A stretch of DNA of 64,000 nt from Amorphus coralli DSM 19760 (GCF_000374525.1 NZ_KB894571.1:1-64000), one strand, 5' to 3'; shown: positions 35,471-45,314, counted from the stretch's first letter. Notes: generated by a model not told the origin, from the letters alone. Program-made: numbers and translations.

Positions 35471-38400
35471 GGCCGGACATGACGTCAGTCGACACGACCG
35501 AGAAGACACCGATCGAGGAGCGCTTCACCCGGACATCCGGACGGATCCACCTGACCGGAACCCAGGCACTCGTGCGCGTCCTCATCGATCAGCGGCGCCG
35601 CGACAGGGAGGCCGGGCTCCGCACCGGCGGCTTCGTATCCGGCTACCGCGGTTCGCCGCTCGGCGGCCTCGACCACCAGATTTGGCAGTCGAGCAAGCTG
35701 CTTGAGGAGTACGGCATCGTCTTCGAGCCGGGGCTCAACGAGGATCTCGCCGCGACGTCCGTTTGGGGCTCGCAGCTGACCGCCCTCAATGCCCAGCGCA
35801 CCGTCGAGGGCGTGCTCGGCCTCTGGTACGGCAAGGGCCCGGGCGTCGACCGGTCGATGGATGCGCTGAAGCATGCGAACGCGGCCGGCACCAGCCGCTG
35901 GGGCGGTGTCCTCGCCATCGCCGGCGACGATCATGGGGCCTCCTCCTCCACGCTTGCCCACCAGTCCGACTACGACTTCATCGCCGCCCAGATCCCGGTC
36001 CTGGCGCCGGCCTCCGTCGCGGAGATCCACCGCTTCGGCCTCCTCGGCTATGCCCTGTCGCGCTATTGCGGGCTGTGGGTCGGCATGACCGCCCTCACCG
36101 AGGTCGTCGAGGGCTCGGCCTCCATCGAGGTCGGCACGGACCTCGTCGAGATACCCGACCTCGGCGAGCCGGATGACGTCCACATCCGCTGGCCTGATCC
36201 GCCGGCCCAGATGGAAGCGCGGCTGACCGGCGCCAAGCGCGCGGCCGTGGCGCGCTTCGCCGCGAGCGGGGTGTTCGACGCCACCCTGTTCCGCTCCGCT
36301 ACGCCGCGCATCGGCATCGTTGCGCCGGGCAAGGCGTCGCTGGACGTGCTCGATGCCCTCCGACTTCTGGGCCTGTCGGGCACGGAGGCGGCGGATCTCG
36401 GCCTCGGCCTCTACAAGCCGGGTCTCGTCTGGCCGTTGTCCGAACCGGGCCTGCGCCATTTCGCGTCCGGTCACGAGACGCTGCTGGTCATCGAGGAGAA
36501 GCGTCCGGTCGTCGAGGACCAGATCGCCCGCCTCTACTACGGCGCACCCGACGCCCCCCGCCTGATCGGAAAGCACGACGAGGCCGGCCGGCCGCTGATC
36601 TCCGACTGCGGCGTCCTCGACGTCGCGCAGCTTGCCATCGTCATCGGGGAGCGCCTGCTCACGCTCCATCCCGAGCATCCGGTGCTTTCCGGCCGGGTGG
36701 CGTCCCTTCGGGCTACGAAGGAAACACGGTCACCCGCCGGACCGCCGGAACGTCCCCCCTATTTCTGCGCCGGTTGCCCCCACAACACCTCGACGAAGGT
36801 CCCGGAAGGCAGCACCGCGATGGCCGGGATCGGCTGCCACGGCATGGCCAGCTGGCTGCCCGACCGCCAGATCGCGTCGATGACCCACATGGGTGGCGAG
36901 GGCCTGCACTGGATCGGCCAGGCGCCCTTCACCGAGGAGCGCCACCGCTTCCAGAATCTCGGCGACGGCACCTATGCCCATTCCGCGTCGCTGAACATTC
37001 GCGCCGCCGTCGCCGCGAAGGCCACCATCACCTTTAAGCTCCTTTACAACGACGCCGTCGCCATGACCGGCGGGCAGCCGGTGGAAGGCGGGCTGACACC
37101 GCAGCAGATGGCGAGCCAGGTGCTGGCCGAAGGCGTCGACAAGGTGGTCCTGGTCACGGACGACGTCTCCCGTTACGCCTCCCGAGCGGGCCTGCCGGAC
37201 GCCGTCGAGGTTCGCGACCGTCGCGAGATGGACTGCGTCCAGCGCGAGCTGAGAGAGATCCGGGGCGTGACCGTCCTGCTCTACGAGCAGACCTGCGCCA
37301 CCGAGCTCCGCCGGCGCCGCAAGCGCGGAGAGGCTCCGCGGCCGGACCTGCGCGTGGTCATCGACGAGCGCGTCTGCGAGGGCTGTGGCGACTGCCATGC
37401 CCAGTCCGGCTGCATCGCGATCGAACCGCTGGAAACGCCGTTCGGCCGCAAGCGCCAGATCAACCAGTCGTCCTGCAACATCGACACGTCGTGCCTGAAG
37501 GGCTTCTGCCCGAGCTTCGTGACCGTCAGCGGCGTGTCCGCCCAGAAGAAGCGCACAACGGACGACGCCGCGGCCGAGAGCCTCGACCTGGCCGAACCCG
37601 CCATCCCGCACCTGGACGAGCCCTACAACATCCTCATTCCCGGCGTCGGCGGCACCGGCGTCGTCACCATCTCTCAGATCCTCTCGATGGCGGCGCACGT
37701 CGAGGGCGTGTCCGCCACGACCCTGGACATGGCCGGTCTCGCCCAGAAGAACGGAGCGGTCACCTGCCACGTGCGGATCTCCGCCACGCGCGACGCCCTG
37801 TCCGCCAAGATTCCGCCGCAGAGCACCGACCTGCTGCTTGCCACCGACGTCGTCGTGGCGGGTGCACCGGGCTCGCTGGCCACCGTTTCGCCCACGCGAA
37901 CGACGGTGGTCGCGAATGCCGATATCATGCCGACCATGTCGTTCGTCTTCGACGGCAGCGCGACGCCGGACGCCCGCGATCGCCTCGCGAAGCTCGAAGG
38001 CGAGGCTGCCGGCCTCTATGCGCTCGATGCCGAGACGCTCGCCGTCGAGAGGTTCGGCGACGGCATCGCCAAGAACATGATCCTGCTGGGCTTCGCATGG
38101 CAGCGGGGGCTGGTGCCGCTCCAGCGTCGGTCAATCGAGCGGGCCATCGAGATCAACGGCGCCGCCGTCGCCATGAACCTCCGCGCCTTCGAGGCTGGCC
38201 GCCGCTTCGCCGACCAGCCGGTGGCAGCGGAGCCTCGAGCGGAACGGCCGCAGCCACTCGATCATGACGGAATGCTTGCCGAGCTCCGGGCCTACCAGGG
38301 CGCGCGCTGGGCGAAGCGCTTCGAGCGCGCACTCGAGCCGCTGCGCGAAGCGGAACGCCGTACGGGCGGCGACGGCGCCCTTGCCGAGACGGCCGCCCGC

Positions 38401-38904
38401 TCGCTATTCCGGCTGATGACCTACAAGGACGAGTACGAGGTGGCACGGCTTCACTCCGACGGCCGGCTCGACCGGCGCCTGGCCTCGATGTTCGAAGGGG
38501 AGTTGCGTATCGCCTATCATCTCGCTCCGCCGCTTCTGTCGAAGACGGACCCTGCAACAGGCAGGCCCCGCAAGATGGCATTCGGCCCCTGGATCCGGCC
38601 GCTGTTCTCCACGCTTGCGGCGTTCCGCGTGTTGCGCGGCACCGCCCTCGATCCGTTCGGCTACACCGCTGAACGCCGACAGGAGCGAGGCCTGATCGGC
38701 GAGTTCGAGGCAACGATCCGCGACGTCGCGCGGCGGCTCGATGCGGACCACCGTGACACAGCTGCGCGGATCCTCGAACTCCCACAGACCATCAAGGGGT
38801 TCGGGCCGGTGAAGGACAAGAGCATCGAGCGTTACCGGGAGAATACCCGGGATCTCCACGCCGAATTGGAACACAAGACGCCGCTGGAGCCCGCCCATGT
38901 CTAG
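35467..38904 (+). CDS. indolepyruvate ferredoxin oxidoreductase family protein (fused subunits)
   Basis: A 1145-residue fusion related to indolepyruvate/2-oxoacid ferredoxin oxidoreductases. The N-terminal half is a thiamine-enzyme core (GFVSGYRGSPLGGLD), followed by CAGCPHNTS near residue 432 and GIGCHGMASW near 455. A ferredoxin-like part (about 637-690) has CEGCGDCHAQSGC and further cysteines. The gamma-type domain follows (PGVGGTGVVTISQIL, about 720-900) and a helical C-terminal domain. It would oxidise an arylpyruvate-like 2-oxoacid to its CoA ester, or in some relatives activate aryl acids. The GTG start overlaps the dctM stop; an ATG at 35479 is an alternative. The normal single-chain arrangement of alphaproteobacteria is kept. 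Confidence 0.9.
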   Translation: MRPDMTSVDTTEKTPIEERFTRTSGRIHLTGTQALVRVLIDQRRRDREAGLRTGGFVSGYRGSPLGGLDHQIWQSSKLLEEYGIVFEPGLNEDLAATSVWGSQLTALNAQRTVEGVLGLWYGKGPGVDRSMDALKHANAAGTSRWGGVLAIAGDDHGASSSTLAHQSDYDFIAAQIPVLAPASVAEIHRFGLLGYALSRYCGLWVGMTALTEVVEGSASIEVGTDLVEIPDLGEPDDVHIRWPDPPAQMEARLTGAKRAAVARFAASGVFDATLFRSATPRIGIVAPGKASLDVLDALRLLGLSGTEAADLGLGLYKPGLVWPLSEPGLRHFASGHETLLVIEEKRPVVEDQIARLYYGAPDAPRLIGKHDEAGRPLISDCGVLDVAQLAIVIGERLLTLHPEHPVLSGRVASLRATKETRSPAGPPERPPYFCAGCPHNTSTKVPEGSTAMAGIGCHGMASWLPDRQIASMTHMGGEGLHWIGQAPFTEERHRFQNLGDGTYAHSASLNIRAAVAAKATITFKLLYNDAVAMTGGQPVEGGLTPQQMASQVLAEGVDKVVLVTDDVSRYASRAGLPDAVEVRDRREMDCVQRELREIRGVTVLLYEQTCATELRRRRKRGEAPRPDLRVVIDERVCEGCGDCHAQSGCIAIEPLETPFGRKRQINQSSCNIDTSCLKGFCPSFVTVSGVSAQKKRTTDDAAAESLDLAEPAIPHLDEPYNILIPGVGGTGVVTISQILSMAAHVEGVSATTLDMAGLAQKNGAVTCHVRISATRDALSAKIPPQSTDLLLATDVVVAGAPGSLATVSPTRTTVVANADIMPTMSFVFDGSATPDARDRLAKLEGEAAGLYALDAETLAVERFGDGIAKNMILLGFAWQRGLVPLQRRSIERAIEINGAAVAMNLRAFEAGRRFADQPVAAEPRAERPQPLDHDGMLAELRAYQGARWAKRFERALEPLREAERRTGGDGALAETAARSLFRLMTYKDEYEVARLHSDGRLDRRLASMFEGELRIAYHLAPPLLSKTDPATGRPRKMAFGPWIRPLFSTLAAFRVLRGTALDPFGYTAERRQERGLIGEFEATIRDVARRLDADHRDTAARILELPQTIKGFGPVKDKSIERYRENTRDLHAELEHKTPLEPAHV

Positions 38905-39520
38905 CGTCTCGGCGCTGCGAAAGGCCCGACCGGGCAAGCGCAATTCCCCCCGCCGCGAGCTGATCGTGCGCCGGGCGGCGGAGCTCTTCGAGGAACAGGG
39001 CGTCGCCCACACGTCTATCGAGGAAATCGCCGCGGAGTGCGGGGTCACGCGGGAATCGATCTACTATTATTTCTCCGACAAGATCGACATCCTCATCGAG
39101 ATCATCAAGCCGGAGAGCGTTTCGCTGGAATCCGGGCTGCAGCGCATCCTGGATCTGGACATCTCGACGCGCGACAAGCTGGTCCTGGCTATCGAGAACC
39201 ATCTTCACCGGTTCAATCCGAGCTACACGGACATGGTCGTGGCCGTGCGGCGCCTGCGCAAGGCCAAGCAGGACAGCCGCCTCGCGGATCTCCTGAAGAT
39301 CTGGCGTCGCTACCAGCGCAACTGGATCGACCTGATCGCAGAGGGCCAGAAGCGTGGCGAGATCTCCGACACCCTTGACCCGAAAGTCGCGGCCTACGCG
39401 ATCCTCGGCATGTGCAATTCGCCATCGACCTGGTTCCGCCCGACCACAACGATGACCATCAGCGATCTTTCGACCATCTTCGTCACGATCGCGACCAACG
39501 GCATTCTGGTCCAAAAGTAG
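38897..39520 (+). CDS. TetR-family transcriptional regulator
   Basis: A 207-residue regulator whose ATG lies inside the end of the oxidoreductase gene (8-base overlap). The TetR helix-turn-helix is at about residues 20-68 (RAAELFEEQGVAHTSIEEIAAECGVTRESIYYYFSDK), and the helical C-terminal domain resembles the TetR_C group found with fatty-acid or aryl-CoA operons. As the last gene of the thiolase-ligase-transporter-oxidoreductase operon it probably represses that operon and responds to an acyl-CoA. Confidence 0.88.
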   Translation: MSSVSALRKARPGKRNSPRRELIVRRAAELFEEQGVAHTSIEEIAAECGVTRESIYYYFSDKIDILIEIIKPESVSLESGLQRILDLDISTRDKLVLAIENHLHRFNPSYTDMVVAVRRLRKAKQDSRLADLLKIWRRYQRNWIDLIAEGQKRGEISDTLDPKVAAYAILGMCNSPSTWFRPTTTMTISDLSTIFVTIATNGILVQK

Positions 39521-39628
39521 TCGCTGCAGACCTTTCTGCGCTCTGGCAGCACCCGCCTGCACGTTGCGGCCGCCCATCCACGAGGCACCGTCCCTCTGTA
39601 TCCGGCGCGGCCGGTTCTGGCCGGGTCG

Positions 39629-40048
39629 CTACTTTCGGCCGCCGGATACATTCAGCGACACCGCCTGGCGAACAAGCCCGACGAAGGCCGCCTCGTCGAG
39701 AACATCCCCCTCCCGAATGTCGACCGCCCGGCGCGCATTACCGTCCAGGCTCGCGTTGAAGACGCCTGCCGGGTCATCGAGCGCGGCGCCTTTGGCGAAG
39801 GTCACCTTCACCTTGTCCTTGTAGGTCTCGCCGGTGCACAGGATGCCGGCATGCTCCCACACGGGCACACCGTTCGGGTTGGTCGGCTTGCGCCATTTCA
39901 CCTGCTCCACGACCTCCGGATCGGCGCTGTGGATCAGGCTCCGGATTCGTCCCAGCATCGTGCCCCGCCAGTCTCCAAGCCCCTCGATCCGCGCGTCGAT
40001 CAATTCCGACGGCGACGGATTGTCACTTCCCGCGTCTTGCTCGCTCAT
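39629..40048 (-). CDS. DUF1801 family protein
   Basis: The ATG at 40048 (AAGG upstream) gives 139 residues. The sequence shows the DUF1801/YdhG-like pattern: LIDARIEGLGDWRGTMLGRIRSLI, VEQVKWRKPTNPNGVPVWEHAGILCTGETYKDKVKVTFAKGA, then a helical end with DVLDEAAFVGLVRQAV. These small cytoplasmic proteins have no proven function. It is convergent with the TetR gene. Confidence 0.8.
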   Translation of the reverse strand: MSEQDAGSDNPSPSELIDARIEGLGDWRGTMLGRIRSLIHSADPEVVEQVKWRKPTNPNGVPVWEHAGILCTGETYKDKVKVTFAKGAALDDPAGVFNASLDGNARRAVDIREGDVLDEAAFVGLVRQAVSLNVSGGRK

Positions 40049-40405
40049 AGGGACCTTCTCCCAAACCCTGGATTTCGGAGGGAACAGACAGGCCTGATCC
40101 AGTCGAACGATTGCACCGCCCACCCGCAAACTCCTGACTTCGGCCCTATCAAATCAAGAGTGCCAGGAAAACCGGTAAAGTCTTCAAATAATCTTGGAAT
40201 AGGATTCTTTTTTGAACAGCCAATGTCGGGGCTACAGACCGTCACAAGCTCCGATACATGGTAATAAGATACTGCACCGAAAAGAATACTGCCCCGCGCC
40301 CACTCACAGCTGTGCATTGACGCTCCAGGACGAGAGTGCTGTATGCGGCAGGTGATGGCGCGCGCGGGGTCGCGTGGCGCTCGGGTTTGGTTTTGGGGCA
40401 CTCTG
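40049..40405. other. gene-free AT-rich stretch, 357 bases
   Basis: No supported gene. The part 40140-40290 is clearly richer in A+T than the rest of the window (for example AATAATCTTGGAATAGGATT followed by a T6 run near 40210). It may hold the promoters of the leftward DUF1801 gene and the rightward amidohydrolase operon, or be a remnant of transferred DNA. The small open frames there have no recognisable features. Confidence 0.4.
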
Positions 40406-41902
40406 ATGACGATGCATTCCCGTGAAACGGCGGCCTGCAACTCCGGCGTAGGCGGCCCGCATCGCCACACACCACACCATCACGGCCCGTGCGATTGCGG
40501 TGGTGCCGCTGCCCGCGCCGTATCACAGAAGGTAGAGGCCGACCTCTCGAGGCGAGCCCTGCTCGTCGGCGCGGCGGCAGCCAGCGTCGCGCCGTTTCTC
40601 GGCCTTCGCCCGGCCGCCGCGCAGTCGGCTCTGCCGCGCCCGTCCGATCGGCCGCTGCTCCTGACCAACCTGCGGCTCTTCGATGGTCTTGGCAGCGCCC
40701 CACGCGGCGACGTCTCGATCCTCGTCGAGGGCAACCGGATCGTCGGGCTCCCCGGCCGCGACGACCGCCCTGACGACGCCGAAATCATCGACTGCGGCGG
40801 GCGGCTGGCCATGCCGGGCCTGATCGACGCCCACTGGCACACCATGCTGTGCGCCATCACCGAGCTGACGGCCATGACGGCGGACGTCGGCTACATCTAT
40901 CTCGCCGCCGGGCGCGAGGCGGAGCGCACGCTGATGCGCGGCTTCACCACGGTGCGCGACGCCGGTGGCCCGTCCTTCGCCCTCAAGCGGGCCATCGACC
41001 AGGGCATCGTGTCCGGCCCGCGCATCTATCCCTCCGGCGCGATGATCTCGCAGACCTCCGGTCATGGCGACTTCCGCATGCGCCACGAGGTGCCGGCAGG
41101 CTTCGGCGACATCAGCTACGGCGAGCGCGTCGGTGTTTCCGCCATCGCCGACGGTCGCGCCCAGGTGCTCAAGCGGGTGCGCGAACAGCTGATGTTGGGC
41201 GCGTCGCAGATCAAGCTGATGGCCGGCGGCGGCGTCACCTCCTCCTATGACCCGATCGACACGGTCCAGTACACGCTGGAGGAGCTTCAAGCCGGCGTAC
41301 AGGCGGCGGGCGATTGGAACACCTACGTCATGGTGCACGTCTACACGCCGCCCGGCATCAAGCGCGCCATCCGCGCCGGTGTGCAGTCGATCGAGCATGG
41401 CCAGCTCGCCGACGAGGAGGCGGCTCGCATGATGGCCGACGAAGGCGTCTGGTGGAGCCTTCAGCCGTTCCTTGCCGACGACGACGCCAACATCAAGTCG
41501 GGTCCGGACGCCCGCGCCAAGCAGGAGGAAGTCGCCCGCGGCACGGTGCGCGCCTACGAGATGGCAAAGGCCTTCAACGTCAAGACCGCCTGGGGCACCG
41601 ACATCCTGTTCAGCCCGCAAAACCTGCCGAGCCAGGGACGCCAGCTCGCCAAGCTCACCCGCTTCTACGACGCGCTGGACCTGCTCGCCACCGCCACCGG
41701 CCGCAACGGCGAGCTGCTGCGCCTGTCCGGTCCGCGCAGCCCCTACGACGGCAAGCTCGGCGTGATCGAACCCGGCGCCTTCGCCGACATTCTCGTCGCC
41801 GACGGCGACCCGACCGCAAGCCTCGACTTCCTCTCCGATCCGGACACCAATCTCAGGATGATCATGAAGGACGGCGTTATCTACAAGGACACAAGGCCAT
41901 GA
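40406..41902 (+). CDS. Tat-exported metal-dependent amidohydrolase
   Basis: I chose the ATG at 40406 (GGGG upstream); ATGs at 40343, 40355 and 40412 are also in frame. The 498-residue protein has a strange start: a His/Cys-rich arm (GPHRHTPHHHGPCDCGG, about 18-34) ahead of a twin-arginine signal (SRRALL at 48-53, cleavage near residue 72). The enzyme core is an amidohydrolase of the imidazolonepropionase/prolidase-like group: DAHWH (His143, His145), a lysine in QIKLMAGGG, histidines in MVHVYTP and SIEHGQLAD, and AWGTDILF (Asp). Periplasmic hydrolysis of amide or peptide-like compounds is likely. It overlaps the outer-membrane gene (ATGA). Confidence 0.85.
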   Translation: MTMHSRETAACNSGVGGPHRHTPHHHGPCDCGGAAARAVSQKVEADLSRRALLVGAAAASVAPFLGLRPAAAQSALPRPSDRPLLLTNLRLFDGLGSAPRGDVSILVEGNRIVGLPGRDDRPDDAEIIDCGGRLAMPGLIDAHWHTMLCAITELTAMTADVGYIYLAAGREAERTLMRGFTTVRDAGGPSFALKRAIDQGIVSGPRIYPSGAMISQTSGHGDFRMRHEVPAGFGDISYGERVGVSAIADGRAQVLKRVREQLMLGASQIKLMAGGGVTSSYDPIDTVQYTLEELQAGVQAAGDWNTYVMVHVYTPPGIKRAIRAGVQSIEHGQLADEEAARMMADEGVWWSLQPFLADDDANIKSGPDARAKQEEVARGTVRAYEMAKAFNVKTAWGTDILFSPQNLPSQGRQLAKLTRFYDALDLLATATGRNGELLRLSGPRSPYDGKLGVIEPGAFADILVADGDPTASLDFLSDPDTNLRMIMKDGVIYKDTRP

Positions 41903-42657
41903 GGCGCAAAGCCACAGCCGGCGCGCTCGCCCTTCTGCTGGCCGCTCCCGCAGGTGCTGCGGCCGATGACGACTGGCGCTTCCAGGTCACGCCCTATCTC
42001 TGGGGGGCGGGATCGAAAGCCGAGATCCGGCCGCGCGCCGGGGGGCCGACCTTCGAGAGCGACATGTCGTTCGGCGACATCTTCGATCGGCTCGACGGTG
42101 CCTTCTTCCTCACCGCCAGCGCCCGTTACAAGCGTTTCGTGGTCAGCGGCGACCTGACCTGGGTGTCGCTCTCCGACGACGGGTCGATCACCGGCGTCCT
42201 TCCGGTTCCGGTCTCGGTCAAGGGCGACCTCACCCAGACGTCACAGACCCTCACGGCCGGCTACAGCGTGGCTGCCCAGCCGAAAGGTGCCCTTGACATC
42301 GTGGGCGGCCTGCGCGCCTGGCAGATCGATGCATCCGCCTCCGCCGAGGCCCGCATCGCGCCGTCCTACGCGCTCGGTGCCTCCACCAGCCGCGGCCTCT
42401 CATGGGTCGACCCGATCGTCGGCGTGCGCGGGCGCTATGAATTCGCCCCCGACTGGTCGGTGATCGGTTACGCCGATGTCGGAGGCTATGACGGCCGAAC
42501 CACGTGGCAGGCCTTCGCCACGCTGAATTACCGCATCTCGGACGCCTTCTACGTGTCGGCCGGCTACCGGCACATGGCGCTCGACTACGACGATGGCGAC
42601 ACCCGCCTCGACCTTGAACTTGGCGGACCGATCATCGGCGCGACCCTGCGCTTCTAG
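41899..42657 (+). CDS. outer-membrane beta-barrel protein
   Basis: A 252-residue exported protein (signal peptide about 1-22, cleavage near AAADD). The mature part shows alternating amphipathic strands (DWRFQVTPYLWGAG, FFLTASARYKRFVVSGDLTWV, WSVIGYADVGGYDG, FYVSAGYRHMALDYD) and ends in the phenylalanine typical of BamA-inserted barrels (ATLRF). The WxPYLWG opening is shared by a family of small barrels of unknown role. It is co-translated with the Tat-exported amidohydrolase, so it may be a pore for that enzyme's substrate or product. Confidence 0.82.
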   Translation: MRRKATAGALALLLAAPAGAAADDDWRFQVTPYLWGAGSKAEIRPRAGGPTFESDMSFGDIFDRLDGAFFLTASARYKRFVVSGDLTWVSLSDDGSITGVLPVPVSVKGDLTQTSQTLTAGYSVAAQPKGALDIVGGLRAWQIDASASAEARIAPSYALGASTSRGLSWVDPIVGVRGRYEFAPDWSVIGYADVGGYDGRTTWQAFATLNYRISDAFYVSAGYRHMALDYDDGDTRLDLELGGPIIGATLRF

Positions 42658-42764
42658 GAGAAGCGGGGGGTGTCTGGCCGCGCCCGCTTCGCTATCCCTC
42701 CACGCAAAGGTGGCGTTGAGGCCCGGGCGATCACCATCCCCCAGACTGGATTGAGTAAGGCGTC

Positions 42765-43904
42765 ATGTGCACCTCCCTCCTCTATAGCGACAAGGCCGGC
42801 CGCTTCTATTTCGGCCGAACTCTCGAGCTGACGGTCGATCTGCCCTACCAGCTCGTTTTCTTCCCGGCCGGCATGCCCTTCTCCTCCGAGATGGATGGCC
42901 ACCCGGCCTTCACCTTCACGGGCCGCTACGCCTTCCTCACCATCGCCATGCCCGGCCGGATCCCGACCGCCGACACGCCGCTCGGCATCGGTGACATGAA
43001 GGTTCTGGAGGGCATGAACACCGAGGGTTTGACCTTTTCCGTCCTGTCCTACCCTTCCGCCGGCGGCGGCCACCAGGCGGTGGAGACAACGCGCGCGGTC
43101 CTCTCCGCGTCGGACCTGGGCAGCTGGGCGCTGGGCAGCTTCACCCGCGTCGCTGACCTGAAGGCCGCGCTGGCCGATCAGCCGGTCATGCTGGAAGCTC
43201 TGTCGATCCTGGGCGGGGTGGAATCGCCGTTCCACTACGTTGTCCACGACGCCGGCGGCGCGTCGATCGTGATCGAATTCCACAGCGGGGAGATGACCGT
43301 CTACGACAACCCCGTCGGGGTGATGACCAACGGTCCCCGCTTCGACTGGCACCTGACCAATCTCGACAATTACACGCACCTGACCAACGTCGACCGGTCG
43401 GCTACGACCTTCGGAGCCTACAAGGCAGTGCAGCCGGATTCCGGCATCGCCACCGCCGCTCTCCCGGCCTCCAACACCTCGGTCGGCCGCTTCGTGCGCG
43501 CCGCCTACTACGCCCACTACACCGAGAAGGCCGCGACCCCGGATCTCGCGGTGCAGGCGCTCGCCCACATCATGAACAATTTCGATCGGCCGCGCGGCGC
43601 CACCATCGACTATCCGGAAGAAGGCGGCGGCCACCTGGAGGTGGCCGGCCTCGCCCAGGACGGGACGACCGATTACGCCACCGAGTTCACCGCCTGGACA
43701 AGCCTTTCCGACCTCGCCCGCCGATGCTTTTATGTCCGCGACTATCGCAGCCTGAACTTCGTTCGGTTCGACCTCGCCGCGTGTGCGGCCCTTGGCGAAC
43801 CGACGGTCGTTCCCCTGGAGAAGGCCGCCGACGCCAATCCGACCGCCTCCGACTCCTGGCGCCGCTGCGCCAAGACTGATCCACCCTTCCAGAACGCGAT
43901 CTGA
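42765..43904 (+). CDS. choloylglycine hydrolase family amidase (linear amide C-N hydrolase)
   Basis: A 379-residue N-terminal-nucleophile hydrolase. Cys2 becomes the catalytic N-terminus after removal of Met1, with Arg18 in FGRTLEL, asparagine in VMTNGP and arginine in SNTSVGRFVRA matching the penicillin V acylase/bile salt hydrolase active site. Residue 21 is glutamate, as in many Gram-negative members, instead of the usual aspartate. It lacks a signal peptide, so it is probably cytoplasmic, although some relatives are exported. It cleaves amide bonds of acylated amines or amino acids. AAGG is five bases upstream. Glutamate decarboxylase follows 12 bases later; this pairing also occurs in Brucella acid-resistance loci. 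Confidence 0.9.
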   Translation: MCTSLLYSDKAGRFYFGRTLELTVDLPYQLVFFPAGMPFSSEMDGHPAFTFTGRYAFLTIAMPGRIPTADTPLGIGDMKVLEGMNTEGLTFSVLSYPSAGGGHQAVETTRAVLSASDLGSWALGSFTRVADLKAALADQPVMLEALSILGGVESPFHYVVHDAGGASIVIEFHSGEMTVYDNPVGVMTNGPRFDWHLTNLDNYTHLTNVDRSATTFGAYKAVQPDSGIATAALPASNTSVGRFVRAAYYAHYTEKAATPDLAVQALAHIMNNFDRPRGATIDYPEEGGGHLEVAGLAQDGTTDYATEFTAWTSLSDLARRCFYVRDYRSLNFVRFDLAACAALGEPTVVPLEKAADANPTASDSWRRCAKTDPPFQNAI

Positions 43905-43916
43905 AGCGAGACAGCC

Positions 43917-45314
43917 ATGGCCAACGACGACGCCACCGAGCGCTACGCCGCCCTTTACGACGAAACCTACGGCGCGCAGGAGCTTTCGCACGCCCTGCCC
44001 AAGAGCGGCTTTCCCGCCGCCGAGCGTGATCCCCGGCGCGTTTACGCCGCCGTGCGCGACGAACTGATGCTGGACGGCAATGCCCGCCAGAACCTGGCCA
44101 CCTTCTGCCAGACCTGGGAGGAGCCGGAAATCCATCGGCTGATGGATGACTGCATCGACAAGAACATGGTCGACAAGGACGAGTATCCGCAGACGGCCGA
44201 GCTCGAGGCCCGCTGTGTGCGCATGCTCGCGGACCTCTGGCACGCCCCGAACCCGGAGGCGGGCGTCGGCTGCTCCACCACCGGCTCCAGCGAAGCGGCC
44301 ATGCTCGGCGGCCTGGCCATGAAGCGGCGCTGGGAGGCGCGGCGCAAGGCCGAGGGCAAGCCCATCGACAAGCCGAACCTGATCACCGGCCCGGTGCAGA
44401 TCTGCTGGCACAAGTTCACCCGTTACTGGGACATCGAGCACCGCGAGATCCCGATGGAGGACGGCCAGTTCATGATGACGCCGGAAGAGGTGCTCGCGCG
44501 CTGCGACGAGAACACCATCGGCGTGGTGCCGACGCTGGGCGTCACCTTCACCGGCGAATACGAGCCCGTGAAGGCGGTCAGCGACATTCTCGACGACCTG
44601 CAGGCCCGCACCGGCCTTGACATCCCGATCCACGTCGACGGCGCCAGCGGCGGCTTTCTCGCGCCGTTCTGCGCGCCTGATCTCGAATGGGATTTCCGCC
44701 TGCCGCGGGTGCGCTCCATCAACACCTCGGGCCACAAGTTCGGCCTCGCTCCGCTGGGCGTGGGCTGGGTTCTGTGGCGCGAGGAGCAGGACCTGCCGGA
44801 AGAGATGGTCTTCTGGGTGAACTATCTGGGCGGCAACATGCGCGACATCGCGCTGAACTTCTCCCGCCCGGGCGGCCAGATCGTCTGCCAGTACTACAAC
44901 TTCCTGCGCCTCGGCCGCGACGGCTACCGCAAGATCCACGGTGCCTGCTATCTGAGCGCGGCGTTCCTGGCCCAGGAAATCGGCAGGATGGGGCCGTTCG
45001 AGGTCGTCTATGACGGGGATCCGGAAAAAGGCATCCCCTGCGTCTCCTGGAAGATGAAGGAGGGCGTGGAGCCCGGCTTCACCCTGTTCGATCTCGCCGA
45101 CCGGCTCAGGGTGCGTGGCTGGCAGGTGCCGGCCTACACGCTGCCGGCCAACTGCGAGCAGCAGGCGATCCAGCGCATCCTGGTGCGCAACGGCGTCAGC
45201 TTCGACCTCTGCTCGCTGCTGATCGATCACATGAAGGATGCGATCGCCCATTTCGAGGCGCATCCGATCCAGGAATCGCTCGGCAAGCACGAGGCGTCCG
45301 GCTTCCACCATTGA
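43917..45314 (+). CDS. gadB: glutamate decarboxylase
   Basis: A 465-residue PLP enzyme that converts L-glutamate to GABA and CO2, consuming one proton. It has the same length as E. coli GadB and the same segments: [21 protein letters not shown] [39 protein letters not shown] with the PLP-contacting Asp241, and SGHKFG with the Schiff-base Lys274. The C-terminus ends FHH, close to the KHT end whose histidine locks the E. coli enzyme at neutral pH, so similar pH control is likely. No GadC antiporter gene is nearby; instead a membrane protein and a tripartite efflux system follow. Confidence 0.95.
   Translation: MANDDATERYAALYDETYGAQELSHALPKSGFPAAERDPRRVYAAVRDELMLDGNARQNLATFCQTWEEPEIHRLMDDCIDKNMVDKDEYPQTAELEARCVRMLADLWHAPNPEAGVGCSTTGSSEAAMLGGLAMKRRWEARRKAEGKPIDKPNLITGPVQICWHKFTRYWDIEHREIPMEDGQFMMTPEEVLARCDENTIGVVPTLGVTFTGEYEPVKAVSDILDDLQARTGLDIPIHVDGASGGFLAPFCAPDLEWDFRLPRVRSINTSGHKFGLAPLGVGWVLWREEQDLPEEMVFWVNYLGGNMRDIALNFSRPGGQIVCQYYNFLRLGRDGYRKIHGACYLSAAFLAQEIGRMGPFEVVYDGDPEKGIPCVSWKMKEGVEPGFTLFDLADRLRVRGWQVPAYTLPANCEQQAIQRILVRNGVSFDLCSLLIDHMKDAIAHFEAHPIQESLGKHEASGFHH

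Noticed and set aside
39608-39623. CGGCC/GGCCG hairpin between the convergent TetR and DUF1801 genes
   Set aside because: Only five base pairs and no T-run; not distinguishable from chance in GC-rich DNA.
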